From NCBI GenBank assembly GCA_947494305.1, contig CANLUL010000004.1, positions 124,001 through 188,000 on the forward strand: DNA of 64,000 nucleotides. Direction: 5' to 3'. This DNA comes from an uncultured Sphingomonadaceae bacterium. Lineage in GTDB: Bacteria > Pseudomonadota > Alphaproteobacteria > Sphingomonadales > Sphingomonadaceae. The notes under the pieces were generated by a model that was given only the letters and a program-made list of their open reading frames with translations, was not told the origin of the DNA and did no database searches. The position numbers and the translations under genes are program-made. This document shows, one piece after another, positions 50,859 to 59,474 of the stretch (the stretch's first letter is position 1; each line of letters opens with the position of its first letter).

Positions 50859-52030
50859 CACAACCCACTCCACTTGCAGGCTTAAAGGTAATCGAATTCA
50901 CCCATATGGTCATGGGGCCAACCGTTGGCGCTGTTCTCGCTTCGCTGGGAGCGGAAGTTATTCGGGTGGAGCCGATTGGCGGAGATCGCACCCGCAATTT
51001 GGTTGGATCGGGTTCCGGTTATTTTCCCATGTATAATCGGCACAAAAAAAGCATCTGCCTCAACCTAAAAGATCCGGATGGCCTAGACATTGCTAAAAAG
51101 CTGGTTGCCAATGCTGATATCCTGGTGGAGAATTATCGGCCGGGAGCCATGGATCGACTGGGTCTTAGCTATGAACAACTTTCGAAAGACAATAGGCGCT
51201 TAATCTACTGTTCTGAAAAAGGGTTTCTTCCCGGACCCTATGAAAACCGAACGGCACTGGATGAAGTAGCGCAGATGATGGGCGGCCTTGCCTACATGAC
51301 TGGACCTCCTGGAAAGCCACTACGCGCTGGCTCCAGTGTAATTGATGTGACGGGCGGTATGTTCGGCGTGATCGCCATCTTGGCGGCTGTTGAGGAACGC
51401 CATCGGACCGGCGAAGGACAAAAGGTTCAAAGCTCCCTATTTGAAACGACAATCTATTTGATTGGGCAGCATATGGCACAAATGGCGGTTACTGGGGAAG
51501 CAGCTGACCCTATGCCGGCACGTATATCGGCATGGGCAGTTTACGATGTGTTTGAAACAAAAGATGATCCGATATTTATCGGTGTTGTCACCGATGCTCT
51601 CTGGGAAAAGTTCTGCAAGCTGTTTGGATTGGATGATCTATGGGCGGATGAAAGCATCCGCGAGAATAATAACCGCGTCGCAGCGCGTGACCGCATCATG
51701 CCACAAATTCGCGAATTGGTTTCGGGTTTCACCAGACAGGAATTGACCGATAAACTGGAAGGTACTGGACTTCCCTTTGCTCCTATTGCCAGACCAGAGG
51801 ATATGTTTGACGATCCTCATCTGATTGAAAGCGGGGGACTCGAAACAGTGACATTGCCAGACGGGACTGAAGCAAGGCTTCCGGCATTGCCGATAGAAAT
51901 GAAAGGTCAACGTCCGGGCGCTCCTTCTGCATTGCCGACAGCTGGTGCAGAAACCACGGAGATTTTGCAGGCAATTGGCCTTGATTTGGAAAGGATCAAA
52001 GATCTCACTGACGCAAAAAGTATTGCCTGA
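50855..52030 (+). CDS. CaiB/BaiF family (class III) CoA-transferase
   Basis: 391 residues. GLKVIEFTHMVMGPTVGAVLASLGAEVIRVEP and catalytic Asp164 in SSVIDVTGGMFG. It overlaps the HMG-CoA-lyase-like gene by 4 bp and closes the operon that began at 46049. Expected to activate the hydroxy-dicarboxylate made by the aconitase-like hydratase for cleavage by the lyase. It is the fourth step of a self-contained hydratase, transferase and lyase set. Confidence 0.91.
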   Translation: MTQPTPLAGLKVIEFTHMVMGPTVGAVLASLGAEVIRVEPIGGDRTRNLVGSGSGYFPMYNRHKKSICLNLKDPDGLDIAKKLVANADILVENYRPGAMDRLGLSYEQLSKDNRRLIYCSEKGFLPGPYENRTALDEVAQMMGGLAYMTGPPGKPLRAGSSVIDVTGGMFGVIAILAAVEERHRTGEGQKVQSSLFETTIYLIGQHMAQMAVTGEAADPMPARISAWAVYDVFETKDDPIFIGVVTDALWEKFCKLFGLDDLWADESIRENNNRVAARDRIMPQIRELVSGFTRQELTDKLEGTGLPFAPIARPEDMFDDPHLIESGGLETVTLPDGTEARLPALPIEMKGQRPGAPSALPTAGAETTEILQAIGLDLERIKDLTDAKSIA

Positions 52031-52146
52031 TCCAGGTAGGTTGATTTTCTGGTTGACCATTTGACAATGATGAACGCAGGAAGCTGCTATACGCAAAAAG
52101 GCGATCGGAACCGCGGCATGCTACAATTCAATCAAGTGCAATCAAA

Positions 52147-53217
52147 ATGACCGTGCCCGGACATAAATCGCCCATGGCAGCTGATCTGTTCGGTGAGCTG
52201 CAGCTAACGGAACCAGCCAAGAAAAAGGGATTGGGAGCCTATGTGCCGGGCTTGTTGCTCGTTCTGGTGACCGCCTTTGCGGCGCTATGGCTGAACAATC
52301 AATATGGCGCTCCCGCGATTTTGATGGGGCTATTAATGGGTCTCGCTCTCAATTTCGTGAACAAGGATGAACGTCTTGCGGTTGGATTGAACTTTTCGTC
52401 TCAGACCTTGTTGCGTTGGGGTATTGTCTTGATTGGCACACAAATTACTTTTGGCCAAGTGGTCGAATTGGGTTTCACGCCATTTATAGCGCTGATCGGT
52501 ATTATGGCATCGGTTATTCTGATCGGTTCTTTAACGGCAAAAACATTGGGGCAAGATTTTCGGTTTGGTCTACTCGCTGGCGGAGCCACAGCAATTTGCG
52601 GCGCGTCTGCCGCACTGGCAATCTGGGGGCTAATTGGCGAAAGGCGGATAAATCAATCACAGTTCACAATCGTCTTACTCGGCATCACCCTGGCAAGCGC
52701 ATTTGCGATGACATTTTATCCTCCGATTGCAAGCCTTCTGGGTCTAGATGATGCACAAGCAGGGTTTCTGATCGGGGCATCTATCCACGATGTCGCTCAG
52801 GCTATAGGCGGCGGATTTTCTTTTTCTGAAGAAGCAGGAGAAGTTGCAACAATCGTGAAATTATCACGTGTAACATTACTGGCCCCGGTTCTGATAATAA
52901 TTGCTCTTGTCCTTAAAAAGGATGACGATGCAAAAGAGAATGGTGCACAAAAATTTAGCTTCAAAAATGGCATCCCTTGGTTCGTCATAGGTTTTTTGTT
53001 GATAGCTGGATACAATAGCTACCAACCAATTTCACCGGAAATCGCCCAGCTTGGCGGCAAGCTCGCAAAGATGTTGCTGTTGATGGCCGTTATCGCCGCA
53101 GCTTTAAAATCAAACATGTCCGGATTGCTGTCACACGGATGGCGCAGTTTTGCTCCAGTCGTTGCCGCGACAGCAATCTCATTCATACTCGCGCTGTCGG
53201 CGGCTTATCTGGTCTGA
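52147..53217 (+). CDS. YeiH-type putative sulfate exporter (UPF0324)
   Basis: 356 residues with about 10 TM segments. GGATAICGASAALAIW and ASIHDVAQAIGGGFSFSE are the family signatures. Family members are proposed to export sulfate made during sulfite or organosulfonate metabolism, though the evidence is limited. The 116 bp before it show no operator of either type and no clear terminator, so it may be read through from the 46049 operon or have its own promoter. No organosulfur enzyme was recognised here. Confidence 0.88.
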   Translation: MTVPGHKSPMAADLFGELQLTEPAKKKGLGAYVPGLLLVLVTAFAALWLNNQYGAPAILMGLLMGLALNFVNKDERLAVGLNFSSQTLLRWGIVLIGTQITFGQVVELGFTPFIALIGIMASVILIGSLTAKTLGQDFRFGLLAGGATAICGASAALAIWGLIGERRINQSQFTIVLLGITLASAFAMTFYPPIASLLGLDDAQAGFLIGASIHDVAQAIGGGFSFSEEAGEVATIVKLSRVTLLAPVLIIIALVLKKDDDAKENGAQKFSFKNGIPWFVIGFLLIAGYNSYQPISPEIAQLGGKLAKMLLLMAVIAAALKSNMSGLLSHGWRSFAPVVAATAISFILALSAAYLV

Positions 53218-53241
53218 TTTCGCTCTCAGAGCTGAGTGGAT

Positions 53242-55788
53242 CTAGAACTTAAATCCAGCCTCAACCCCAAATCTGCGCAATGCGCCGGGTGAAATGAATG
53301 ATCCACCAAATTCAACCGCCGGAATAACCTCATTGAGATATTCCTCTTTAAGCAAGTTATCGGCGAACGCGGTAATGCTCCAGTTCTCCCCTTCAAAGCC
53401 TATGCGCAGATCGAGTACACCAAATGCTTTCCGCTGCGTAATGGAATAGTCGGCGTCACCGACAAATGCCGGCAATACCAGTTTATTTGGGGAATTTGCG
53501 TCTGCCGGCAATGGCAACAAGCCACTGAACAGTGTCGGGCTGGTGTTGTTTTGCACACTGTGGAACCATGTCGGTCCAGTGATGCGATAATCAGCACGCA
53601 TGACCAAATCAAAACTACTGGAAATCGGAGCCACGACTTGTGTACCCAAGTTGATCGTATAGTCGGCGGTATAAGGTGATTTATTGCCAACGGTATTTGG
53701 TCTTGAGGCGTTGGCTTTGATCTCGCTTTCTGTGACGTTTACCGATCCAAAGATATTCCAGCCTTCGACAATTTCCGCATTGGCATTAAATTCGAGACCA
53801 TAGAGTTCGACTTCATCGATATTGGATACCACGCGAAGCAATCCGAATGCGCCGACGAAAAACTCGAAAAACTGCATATCGTCAACATCGGTATAGTAAC
53901 CGGCTAAATCGAAAGTGATCCGGCCATCTGCTATAGTCCCTTTCAGGCCAGCCTCAAAGGCGCTGGATGTTTCCTTGCGGAAAATATCGTTGATCAAGAC
54001 ATTCGTGCCAATAAACTGATTAAAGTTCTGATCCACAATCGTGGCAGCACCCTGATTGTTAAATCCGCCAGACTTAAAACCAATGCCCCAGTTCGCATAA
54101 AAGTTGAGATCGTCAGTTAACCCGTAACGCAGAGACAATTTGGGCTGCAGTTGTTTAAATGTCTGGTTCTGATCTGGAATTGGGCCAAAGGCTTGCCCCG
54201 GATTGATTGGAGCGCCCGTGATCGGGTCTATCGCAACGGGCACCTGATTGGATACTTCCCGCTCTTCGATATCATAGCGCAGTGCCAGTCCAACATCGAA
54301 ATTATCGGCGACTTCATAATCCAGTGATCCAAATGCTGCATAGACGTTGGTATTGAAATTATCTGAAAACAACTGCGATGTTGGATTGGAACTATTCGCA
54401 TCGTTGAATAGCTGTCGTATTATTCCTTGTCCCAAGTCAGCCCCGATGCTGACCCCTACATCACGATCGATGTTCAGGAAATATGCACCAACCTGCCAAG
54501 CCAGAGGACCATCGCCATTAGAGGCCAATCGGATTTCGGCGCTGATATCTGTTTGTTCACGAATTTGATATTGTGTGCCATCACATGTCGTTGGACTATA
54601 AGGTCCAAATGTGGATCCGGTCACAGGATCGAAAATAAACGGAATCGGTGTGGTACCGACGAAACCTGGCTGATTCACTGCAAAACCGGTCAATTGAGCA
54701 GTTGATCCGAAACAGCTATTGGATGCTGCAACGGAAGCAGGCGTCGCACCGGGAAATGTAAACCGCGCAAAATCGGCCGAGGTACCATCCGCTGTCAAAG
54801 CCTGATCAACATCACTGTACAGAGCCCAGGCAGTCAAAGTCATCGCATCAAATTCATGCGTAACCTTTGCCGACGCCTCTAAGGTTTGTTGATCGTTGGT
54901 CGGCCGAATATTGGAATAATAGTTAAATGGATGATCGTTCACATCTTCAAAAAATGCAGGATTGGTAGCCGCAAAATTGGGAAGATGGAAAGCTGCATTA
55001 AAGTTGATCGAAGCGCCCGAAAGATCAGCATAGCGGGCTTTCAGATCTAACTCGGTAGCATCGCCAAGTTGCGCCACAAAACGCCCGTCGATTGACCAAG
55101 TTTCCTGATCGTCAACTACTTTCGCATTGTTTAGGAACGTATTTCTATAGAATCCGTCAGTGGTATTGTAGGAACCGGAAAGCACCAATCCAGCATCTTC
55201 ACCAACAGGCACCGATACATAAGCCGAGGCGCGATACGTATTGTCTTCAGCCGCGCTAACTTTTATGCCACCTTCCAAAATATCACTCGGCTTCAATGTC
55301 TGAATGACAATGGCACCAGCAGCAGCGTTACGCCCATAGAGCGCGCCTTGTGGGCCTTTCAAAACTTCGATCTGACGCAAAGTGCCTTGATCTTGGTTAA
55401 GCTGTGCGGTGTTGGTTTTCAGAATCCCATCGACTACCAAAGCAACGGAGCTTTCAGCATCCCGGGCACCGTTAATGCCGCGAATGTTAATCTGAGTATC
55501 TCCTGCCTCTGCTGTTCCGCTTACAATCGTTACACCGGCCGTTAGTTGCACAAACTCATCCGCTTGTTGCACTCCGGTACGCTCCAAAGCATCTGCTGTG
55601 AACACGGTCACCGAAGCGGGAACTTCTGTTAGCAATTCGTCTTGCCGGCGAGCCGTCACGATGATGACGTTGCCGTCATCGTTGTCGTTGGCTTCCTGGT
55701 CGCCCGCTGATTGCGCAGCAGCCGGTGCGACTGTCATCAACGCGGCAACGCCAGCTGACAGTGATAATAAGGTTTTCGTGCGACTCAT
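53242..55788 (-). CDS. TonB-dependent outer-membrane receptor
   Basis: 848 residues. Signal peptide (MSRTKTLLSLSAGVAALMTVAPAAAQ), TonB box NVIIVTARRQDE, plug motif RQIEVLKGPQGALYGRNAAAG, barrel and terminal Phe (VEAGFKF). It lies 49 bp downstream of the two NTF2-like genes in the same direction, so it can be transcribed from the divergent region at 57446. No TTTGTCCGGACAAA site was found upstream, setting it apart from the other two receptors. Confidence 0.95.
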   Translation of the reverse strand: MSRTKTLLSLSAGVAALMTVAPAAAQSAGDQEANDNDDGNVIIVTARRQDELLTEVPASVTVFTADALERTGVQQADEFVQLTAGVTIVSGTAEAGDTQINIRGINGARDAESSVALVVDGILKTNTAQLNQDQGTLRQIEVLKGPQGALYGRNAAAGAIVIQTLKPSDILEGGIKVSAAEDNTYRASAYVSVPVGEDAGLVLSGSYNTTDGFYRNTFLNNAKVVDDQETWSIDGRFVAQLGDATELDLKARYADLSGASINFNAAFHLPNFAATNPAFFEDVNDHPFNYYSNIRPTNDQQTLEASAKVTHEFDAMTLTAWALYSDVDQALTADGTSADFARFTFPGATPASVAASNSCFGSTAQLTGFAVNQPGFVGTTPIPFIFDPVTGSTFGPYSPTTCDGTQYQIREQTDISAEIRLASNGDGPLAWQVGAYFLNIDRDVGVSIGADLGQGIIRQLFNDANSSNPTSQLFSDNFNTNVYAAFGSLDYEVADNFDVGLALRYDIEEREVSNQVPVAIDPITGAPINPGQAFGPIPDQNQTFKQLQPKLSLRYGLTDDLNFYANWGIGFKSGGFNNQGAATIVDQNFNQFIGTNVLINDIFRKETSSAFEAGLKGTIADGRITFDLAGYYTDVDDMQFFEFFVGAFGLLRVVSNIDEVELYGLEFNANAEIVEGWNIFGSVNVTESEIKANASRPNTVGNKSPYTADYTINLGTQVVAPISSSFDLVMRADYRITGPTWFHSVQNNTSPTLFSGLLPLPADANSPNKLVLPAFVGDADYSITQRKAFGVLDLRIGFEGENWSITAFADNLLKEEYLNEVIPAVEFGGSFISPGALRRFGVEAGFKF

Positions 55789-55837
55789 TTTAATATCCTT
55801 CCCTGAATGGAATTTCCTTTTGCAAAGCTTCTAATGT

Positions 55838-56236
55838 TCAAACCAGAACATTGGCCCCGCTCATATAAACATAAACTTCCTGAAACTTGCCGTCTCTGAT
55901 GCGCCAAAAATTGGTATTGTTGAGGATCGTTGTTTGACCCTCTGCATCCACCAGTTCCGCGACAAAACTAGCCGTAATCCGGCCATTGGCTTCATCCACA
56001 GTGCAGGTAAAATCCTTGTGCACAATGGTTTCATAACTGGCAAAGAAATCCTCAAACATGCGTTTGATTTCGTCCTTACCACTGTGACGTGTGAAGGATG
56101 TTTGCGTACAAAGCAGCGCCCCATCCTGAAAGCAGTTTAATGTCGCTTCCAAATCCTTTTTATCCACACTGCCAAAATATTGATTGATTGCCAAGTTGAT
56201 CAAATCATCGCGAGAAAGGCCGGGTTCATATTGCAT
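55838..56236 (-). CDS. NTF2-like (SnoaL-type) protein
   Basis: 132 residues: INQYFGSVDKKDLEATLNCFQDGALL, HSGKDEIKRMFEDFF and FWRIRDGKFQEVYVYMSG give the NTF2 cone fold. No signal peptide. Paralogue of the gene directly upstream (shared CFxxDAxL and VYMSGxN ends). Such pairs can be the small subunits of ring-hydroxylating dioxygenases or heteromeric isomerases, but no large subunit lies nearby. Start codon overlaps the upstream stop (TGATG). Confidence 0.82.
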   Translation of the reverse strand: MQYEPGLSRDDLINLAINQYFGSVDKKDLEATLNCFQDGALLCTQTSFTRHSGKDEIKRMFEDFFASYETIVHKDFTCTVDEANGRITASFVAELVDAEGQTTILNNTNFWRIRDGKFQEVYVYMSGANVLV

Positions 56237-56667
56237 CAGGCGTCTCCCTCTTTCAGTAAATTGTCACCACTCATGTAGACTACAACATGTTGGAACAGCC
56301 GATCTTTCAAATAAAAGCGATTGCAATTCTCATAACGGAGTTGATCACCACCATTCGGTGTTATCAAAACGGTAAATTGCGAACAAACTGCATTGCTTTG
56401 CGGATCAGCGACGTGGACAAAATTGCCGTGCCAGATATCTTCAAAATCAGCGAACAGCTTTTCAAACATCGCCCGGATTGCATCACGACCAACATGCGTA
56501 GTGTCCGATGTTGCTTCATGGAGTACGGCATCGGGGTGGAAGCAATTCAATACTTTCGATAGATTTTTGTTGTCCACACCATCAAAGTAACGCTTCGTAA
56601 CGATATCGACATAAAAAGGATAAGGTAGTGCCTCCTGCCCTGCCATACCGGTTGTCCATTCAGCCAT
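56236..56667 (-). CDS. NTF2-like (SnoaL-type) protein
   Basis: 143 residues from ATG at 56667, which shares a base with the racemase-like stop. VTKRYFDGVDNKNLSKVLNCFHPDAVLHEATSD, HVGRDAIRAMFEKLF and FYLKDRLFQHVVVYMSGDN parallel the downstream paralogue. A heterodimer of the two is plausible. Function unknown. Confidence 0.82.
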   Translation of the reverse strand: MAEWTTGMAGQEALPYPFYVDIVTKRYFDGVDNKNLSKVLNCFHPDAVLHEATSDTTHVGRDAIRAMFEKLFADFEDIWHGNFVHVADPQSNAVCSQFTVLITPNGGDQLRYENCNRFYLKDRLFQHVVVYMSGDNLLKEGDA

Positions 56668-57419
56668 TAATACCATCCTTTTCTGATATCGTCGTCCTTC
56701 GGCACTTCCGGCGCAGGAAATGCTTTTTTGCTATGAGTCAGGCCTAGCTCCAGCAGCGTTTCGAGAAATTTGTACGCCACCTGTCCGGGATTGAGCACCG
56801 GAATGGGCAGGTTTTCATCCAGGAACTGCGCGGACTGATGCATTGTGGTGGAACCAAGTACGATGACATCTGCCCCATCTTCATCCATCGCCGCCGTAGC
56901 TTCTTCTTTCAGTTTGTCGAAGATCACTTCTTCTTTACCTGCCAACAACTCTGTCACATCTGGTCGCGTTTCAATTGAGCGCAGCGACGCAACGCGTTCC
57001 CACCAACCATATTCAGTCAGTGTCTTTTCATAGAGTGGGAACCATTCAGGCCACATCGTGAGAACGGTGAACTTCTTGCCAAGCATCATTGCCGCCGCAA
57101 AAGCTGCCTCACCCGGACCGACAACCGGGATTTTCAAACGTGATCGCAATGCGCGCATACCGCTGTCACTGACTGTATCAATGAGGACGCCGGCATAACC
57201 CTCTTCCTCTGCCTTGATACCGGCCTGAAACACGGTCCAGTCCATCAACATTGTGTCGTGATAACTATCCCCCAAAGCAGCACCCCAAGGAACGGCAACA
57301 AATTCGGGTTGAAAACCCTCTCGCACAAAATCATCAGGAAGCTGCTCTGCACGCGCAGAAACACCAGCCTGATCCATCGGAATCGGCACTATGACTTTGA
57401 TACGCTTAGGGTCAGCCAT
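56667..57419 (-). CDS. Asp/Glu/hydantoin-racemase-superfamily protein lacking both catalytic Cys
   Basis: 250 residues from ATG at 57419 (GAGAGAGAG upstream). IKVIVPIPMD, VLIDTVSDSGMRALRSRLKIPVVGPGEAA and DGADVIVLGSTTMHQSA match the two-domain fold of hydantoin racemases, maleate isomerases and arylmalonate decarboxylases. Both nucleophile positions are changed: the first CfxD motif reads TVSD (Thr82) and the second LGC reads LGS (Ser190). A different mechanism or a binding role is likely. First gene of a minus operon with two NTF2-like genes and a TonB receptor. Confidence 0.85.
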   Translation of the reverse strand: MADPKRIKVIVPIPMDQAGVSARAEQLPDDFVREGFQPEFVAVPWGAALGDSYHDTMLMDWTVFQAGIKAEEEGYAGVLIDTVSDSGMRALRSRLKIPVVGPGEAAFAAAMMLGKKFTVLTMWPEWFPLYEKTLTEYGWWERVASLRSIETRPDVTELLAGKEEVIFDKLKEEATAAMDEDGADVIVLGSTTMHQSAQFLDENLPIPVLNPGQVAYKFLETLLELGLTHSKKAFPAPEVPKDDDIRKGWY

Positions 57420-57445
57420 AAAACTCTCTCTCAAAGCAACCTTCT

Positions 57446-57457
57446 ATTGTATACAAT
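57446..57457. promoter_or_regulatory. operator ATTGTATACAAT between divergent racemase-like and GntR/FCD genes
   Basis: Perfect 12-bp palindrome located 27 bp from the racemase-like start and 75 bp upstream of the regulator start. TNGT...ACNA is the form of site expected for FadR-type GntR proteins. The same sequence, extended to 14 bp, occurs at 59415-59428. Confidence 0.8.
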
Positions 57458-57531
57458 TACTGCCCGTCAAGCGTAAACTCGGTTTCTCTCGGGACTTGCC
57501 CGTTACGGCATTTTGCGCCACAAAGCCTGCT

Positions 57532-58182
57532 ATGAGCAGGGCATCTGACACAGCATATCAAAAAATTCGGAGCTATATTCTTCAAGGCGATGCCGCACCT
57601 GGTATGCAATTGACCGAAGAAAAACTTGCAGAGATAGCCGGGGTTTCCCGGACTCCGGTCAGAGATGCAGTGCAGCGACTGGAAAACGAGATGCTATTGG
57701 TGCGCAGTGAATCCAAGCGTCTATCGGTTGCAGATTGGTCGGATGGTGAAATCGACGAGATGTTCACCCTAAGAGCTATGCTTGAATGTCATGCAGCCGA
57801 ACGTGCGGCTATCAGAATGGATGAGGAAAGCGTTCAACGGCTAAGATCAATCAATGACAATCTAAAAAAGGCGATAAACAAAACGCGGCCTGACATCGCG
57901 ACGTTTCTGAATGCCAATCGGCAGTTTCATGATCTGATATTGATCCGCGCGCAGTCACCGAGACTAAGTAAAATGCTGCCGGCACTGATTGAACAACCGG
58001 TAGTCCGGCGAACCGCCAACCAATATTCAAAAGCTGACTTGATGCAGTCGGGACAAGATCATGACGAGCTTATTGCCGCCTTTGCCGCTAAAGACACGCA
58101 TTGGGCGGGCGCGGTGATGACCAGCCATATTCGCCGGGCTTTTCATACGTTTAGCACCATCGCTGATGGCGGCGAAAAATGA
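57532..58182 (+). CDS. GntR-family regulator, FadR/FCD subfamily
   Basis: 216 residues; ATG at 57532 preferred over an upstream in-frame ATG at 57391 because the HTH alignment starts shortly after. Winged HTH: LTEEKLAEIAGVSRTPVRDAVQRLENEMLL. The all-helical FCD domain carries metal-site residues in NRQFHDLI, GQDHDELIAAF and MTSHIRRAF. It should regulate the divergent racemase-NTF2-receptor operon and the CaiB and hydantoinase operons through ATTGTATACAAT, independently of the HutC-type regulator. Confidence 0.92.
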   Translation: MSRASDTAYQKIRSYILQGDAAPGMQLTEEKLAEIAGVSRTPVRDAVQRLENEMLLVRSESKRLSVADWSDGEIDEMFTLRAMLECHAAERAAIRMDEESVQRLRSINDNLKKAINKTRPDIATFLNANRQFHDLILIRAQSPRLSKMLPALIEQPVVRRTANQYSKADLMQSGQDHDELIAAFAAKDTHWAGAVMTSHIRRAFHTFSTIADGGEK

Positions 58183-58185
58183 TTG

Positions 58186-59367
58186 TTAGATAATCCCTCG
58201 CTCCTCGAGGTCGGCCATCGCCGCGCTGTCCATCCCCAACAATTCACCATAAATAAGTTCGTTATGTGCCCCCAAGGCTGGCCCCACATGATCAATATGA
58301 CCGGGCGTTTTCGATAGTTTTGGCGCTACATTTTGCATCACAAAATTGTCATGCTGCGGATGATCGACTTCGACCAATGCTTCACGTGCTTTATAGTGCG
58401 GATCTTCCAACATCTCCGGCGCGCGGAAGACATTGCCCGCAGGAACCCCATGCTCTTCGCATAGATCAAGAAGCGCAGCACTCGATATGTTCTTGGTCCA
58501 TTCGGCAATCAGATCATCCAGTTCTGTCTGGTTTTCACCGCGGGCGACATGGGTTGCATAGCGTGGATCTTCGCCCAATTCCGGACGCCCCATCATTTTG
58601 GCCATGCGTTTCCAAACGCTGTCCTGGTTGCCGCCAATCAATACACTCCCGTCACTTGTCGGATAAACATTGGAAGGTGCGATCTTGGGAAGAATAGATC
58701 CGGTACGCTCGCGGATATGGCCAGCGACTGTATATTCGGCCACCGTTGATTCCATATTGGCAAGCACGGCTTCATAAATTGCCGAATCGACAACCTGCCC
58801 CTCACCTGTAACATGCCTGTGTTGCAATGCCATCAACGCCCCTAAACATGCATAGGTGGCTGCAAGCGAATCACCGATAGACAGACCGGCACGACTTGGT
58901 GGCCGGTCTGGCTCACCAATAATATAGCGCATCCCGCCCATCGCCTCACCAATGCCACCATAACCAGCACGATGGGAATAAGGACCTGTTTGGCCATATC
59001 CCGATACGCGGATCATGATCAGGCCTTTGTTGATTGCGCTTAGTGTTTCATAATCAAGACCCCATTTTTCCATGGTCCCTGCTCGGAAATTTTCTAGCAA
59101 AAAATCTGACTTTGCAGCCAGTTTCCTTACGATGCCTTGCCCTTCTTTTTCGCGCAAATTAAGCGTGATTGACTTTTTGTTCCGTCCAACAACGGAAAAC
59201 CAAAGCGGAATACCTTGCCCCCAAGTCCGCATCGCATCACCAACTTTTGGCGGCTCAATCTTGATAACCTCGGCGCCGTGATCCCCCATGAGCTGACCAC
59301 AATAAGGACCTGCGATTAGTTGACCCATTTCTATTAACCGCAGACCGGATAATGCGCCTTGCGCCAT
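58186..59367 (-). CDS. CaiB/BaiF family (class III) CoA-transferase
   Basis: 393 residues from ATG at 59367, 9 nt after GGGAG. LSGLRLIEMGQLIAGPYCGQLMGDHGAEVIKIEPP and Asp166 in AGLSIGDSLAATY. Fourth CaiB of the window. Its stop is 3 bp from the regulator stop (convergent), and its promoter region contains the second ATTGTATACAAT. Likely attaches CoA to the acid formed by the hydantoinase-like pair, or detoxifies it; not certain. Confidence 0.92.
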   Translation of the reverse strand: MAQGALSGLRLIEMGQLIAGPYCGQLMGDHGAEVIKIEPPKVGDAMRTWGQGIPLWFSVVGRNKKSITLNLREKEGQGIVRKLAAKSDFLLENFRAGTMEKWGLDYETLSAINKGLIMIRVSGYGQTGPYSHRAGYGGIGEAMGGMRYIIGEPDRPPSRAGLSIGDSLAATYACLGALMALQHRHVTGEGQVVDSAIYEAVLANMESTVAEYTVAGHIRERTGSILPKIAPSNVYPTSDGSVLIGGNQDSVWKRMAKMMGRPELGEDPRYATHVARGENQTELDDLIAEWTKNISSAALLDLCEEHGVPAGNVFRAPEMLEDPHYKAREALVEVDHPQHDNFVMQNVAPKLSKTPGHIDHVGPALGAHNELIYGELLGMDSAAMADLEERGII

Positions 59368-59414
59368 AATAATTACTCCCACATGTTGCTTATAGCTATA
59401 CAAAGACAAAACCG

Positions 59415-59428
59415 AATTGTATACAATT
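59415..59428. promoter_or_regulatory. operator AATTGTATACAATT between divergent CaiB and hydantoinase A genes
   Basis: Perfect 14-bp palindrome, 48 bp from the CaiB start and 46 bp from the hydantoinase A start. One regulator dimer could control both. Second copy of the 57446 site. Confidence 0.8.
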
Positions 59429-59474
59429 TATCAAGCCGCGCTATCCACTAAGCGGTTAATGTGAAGAGGATAAT

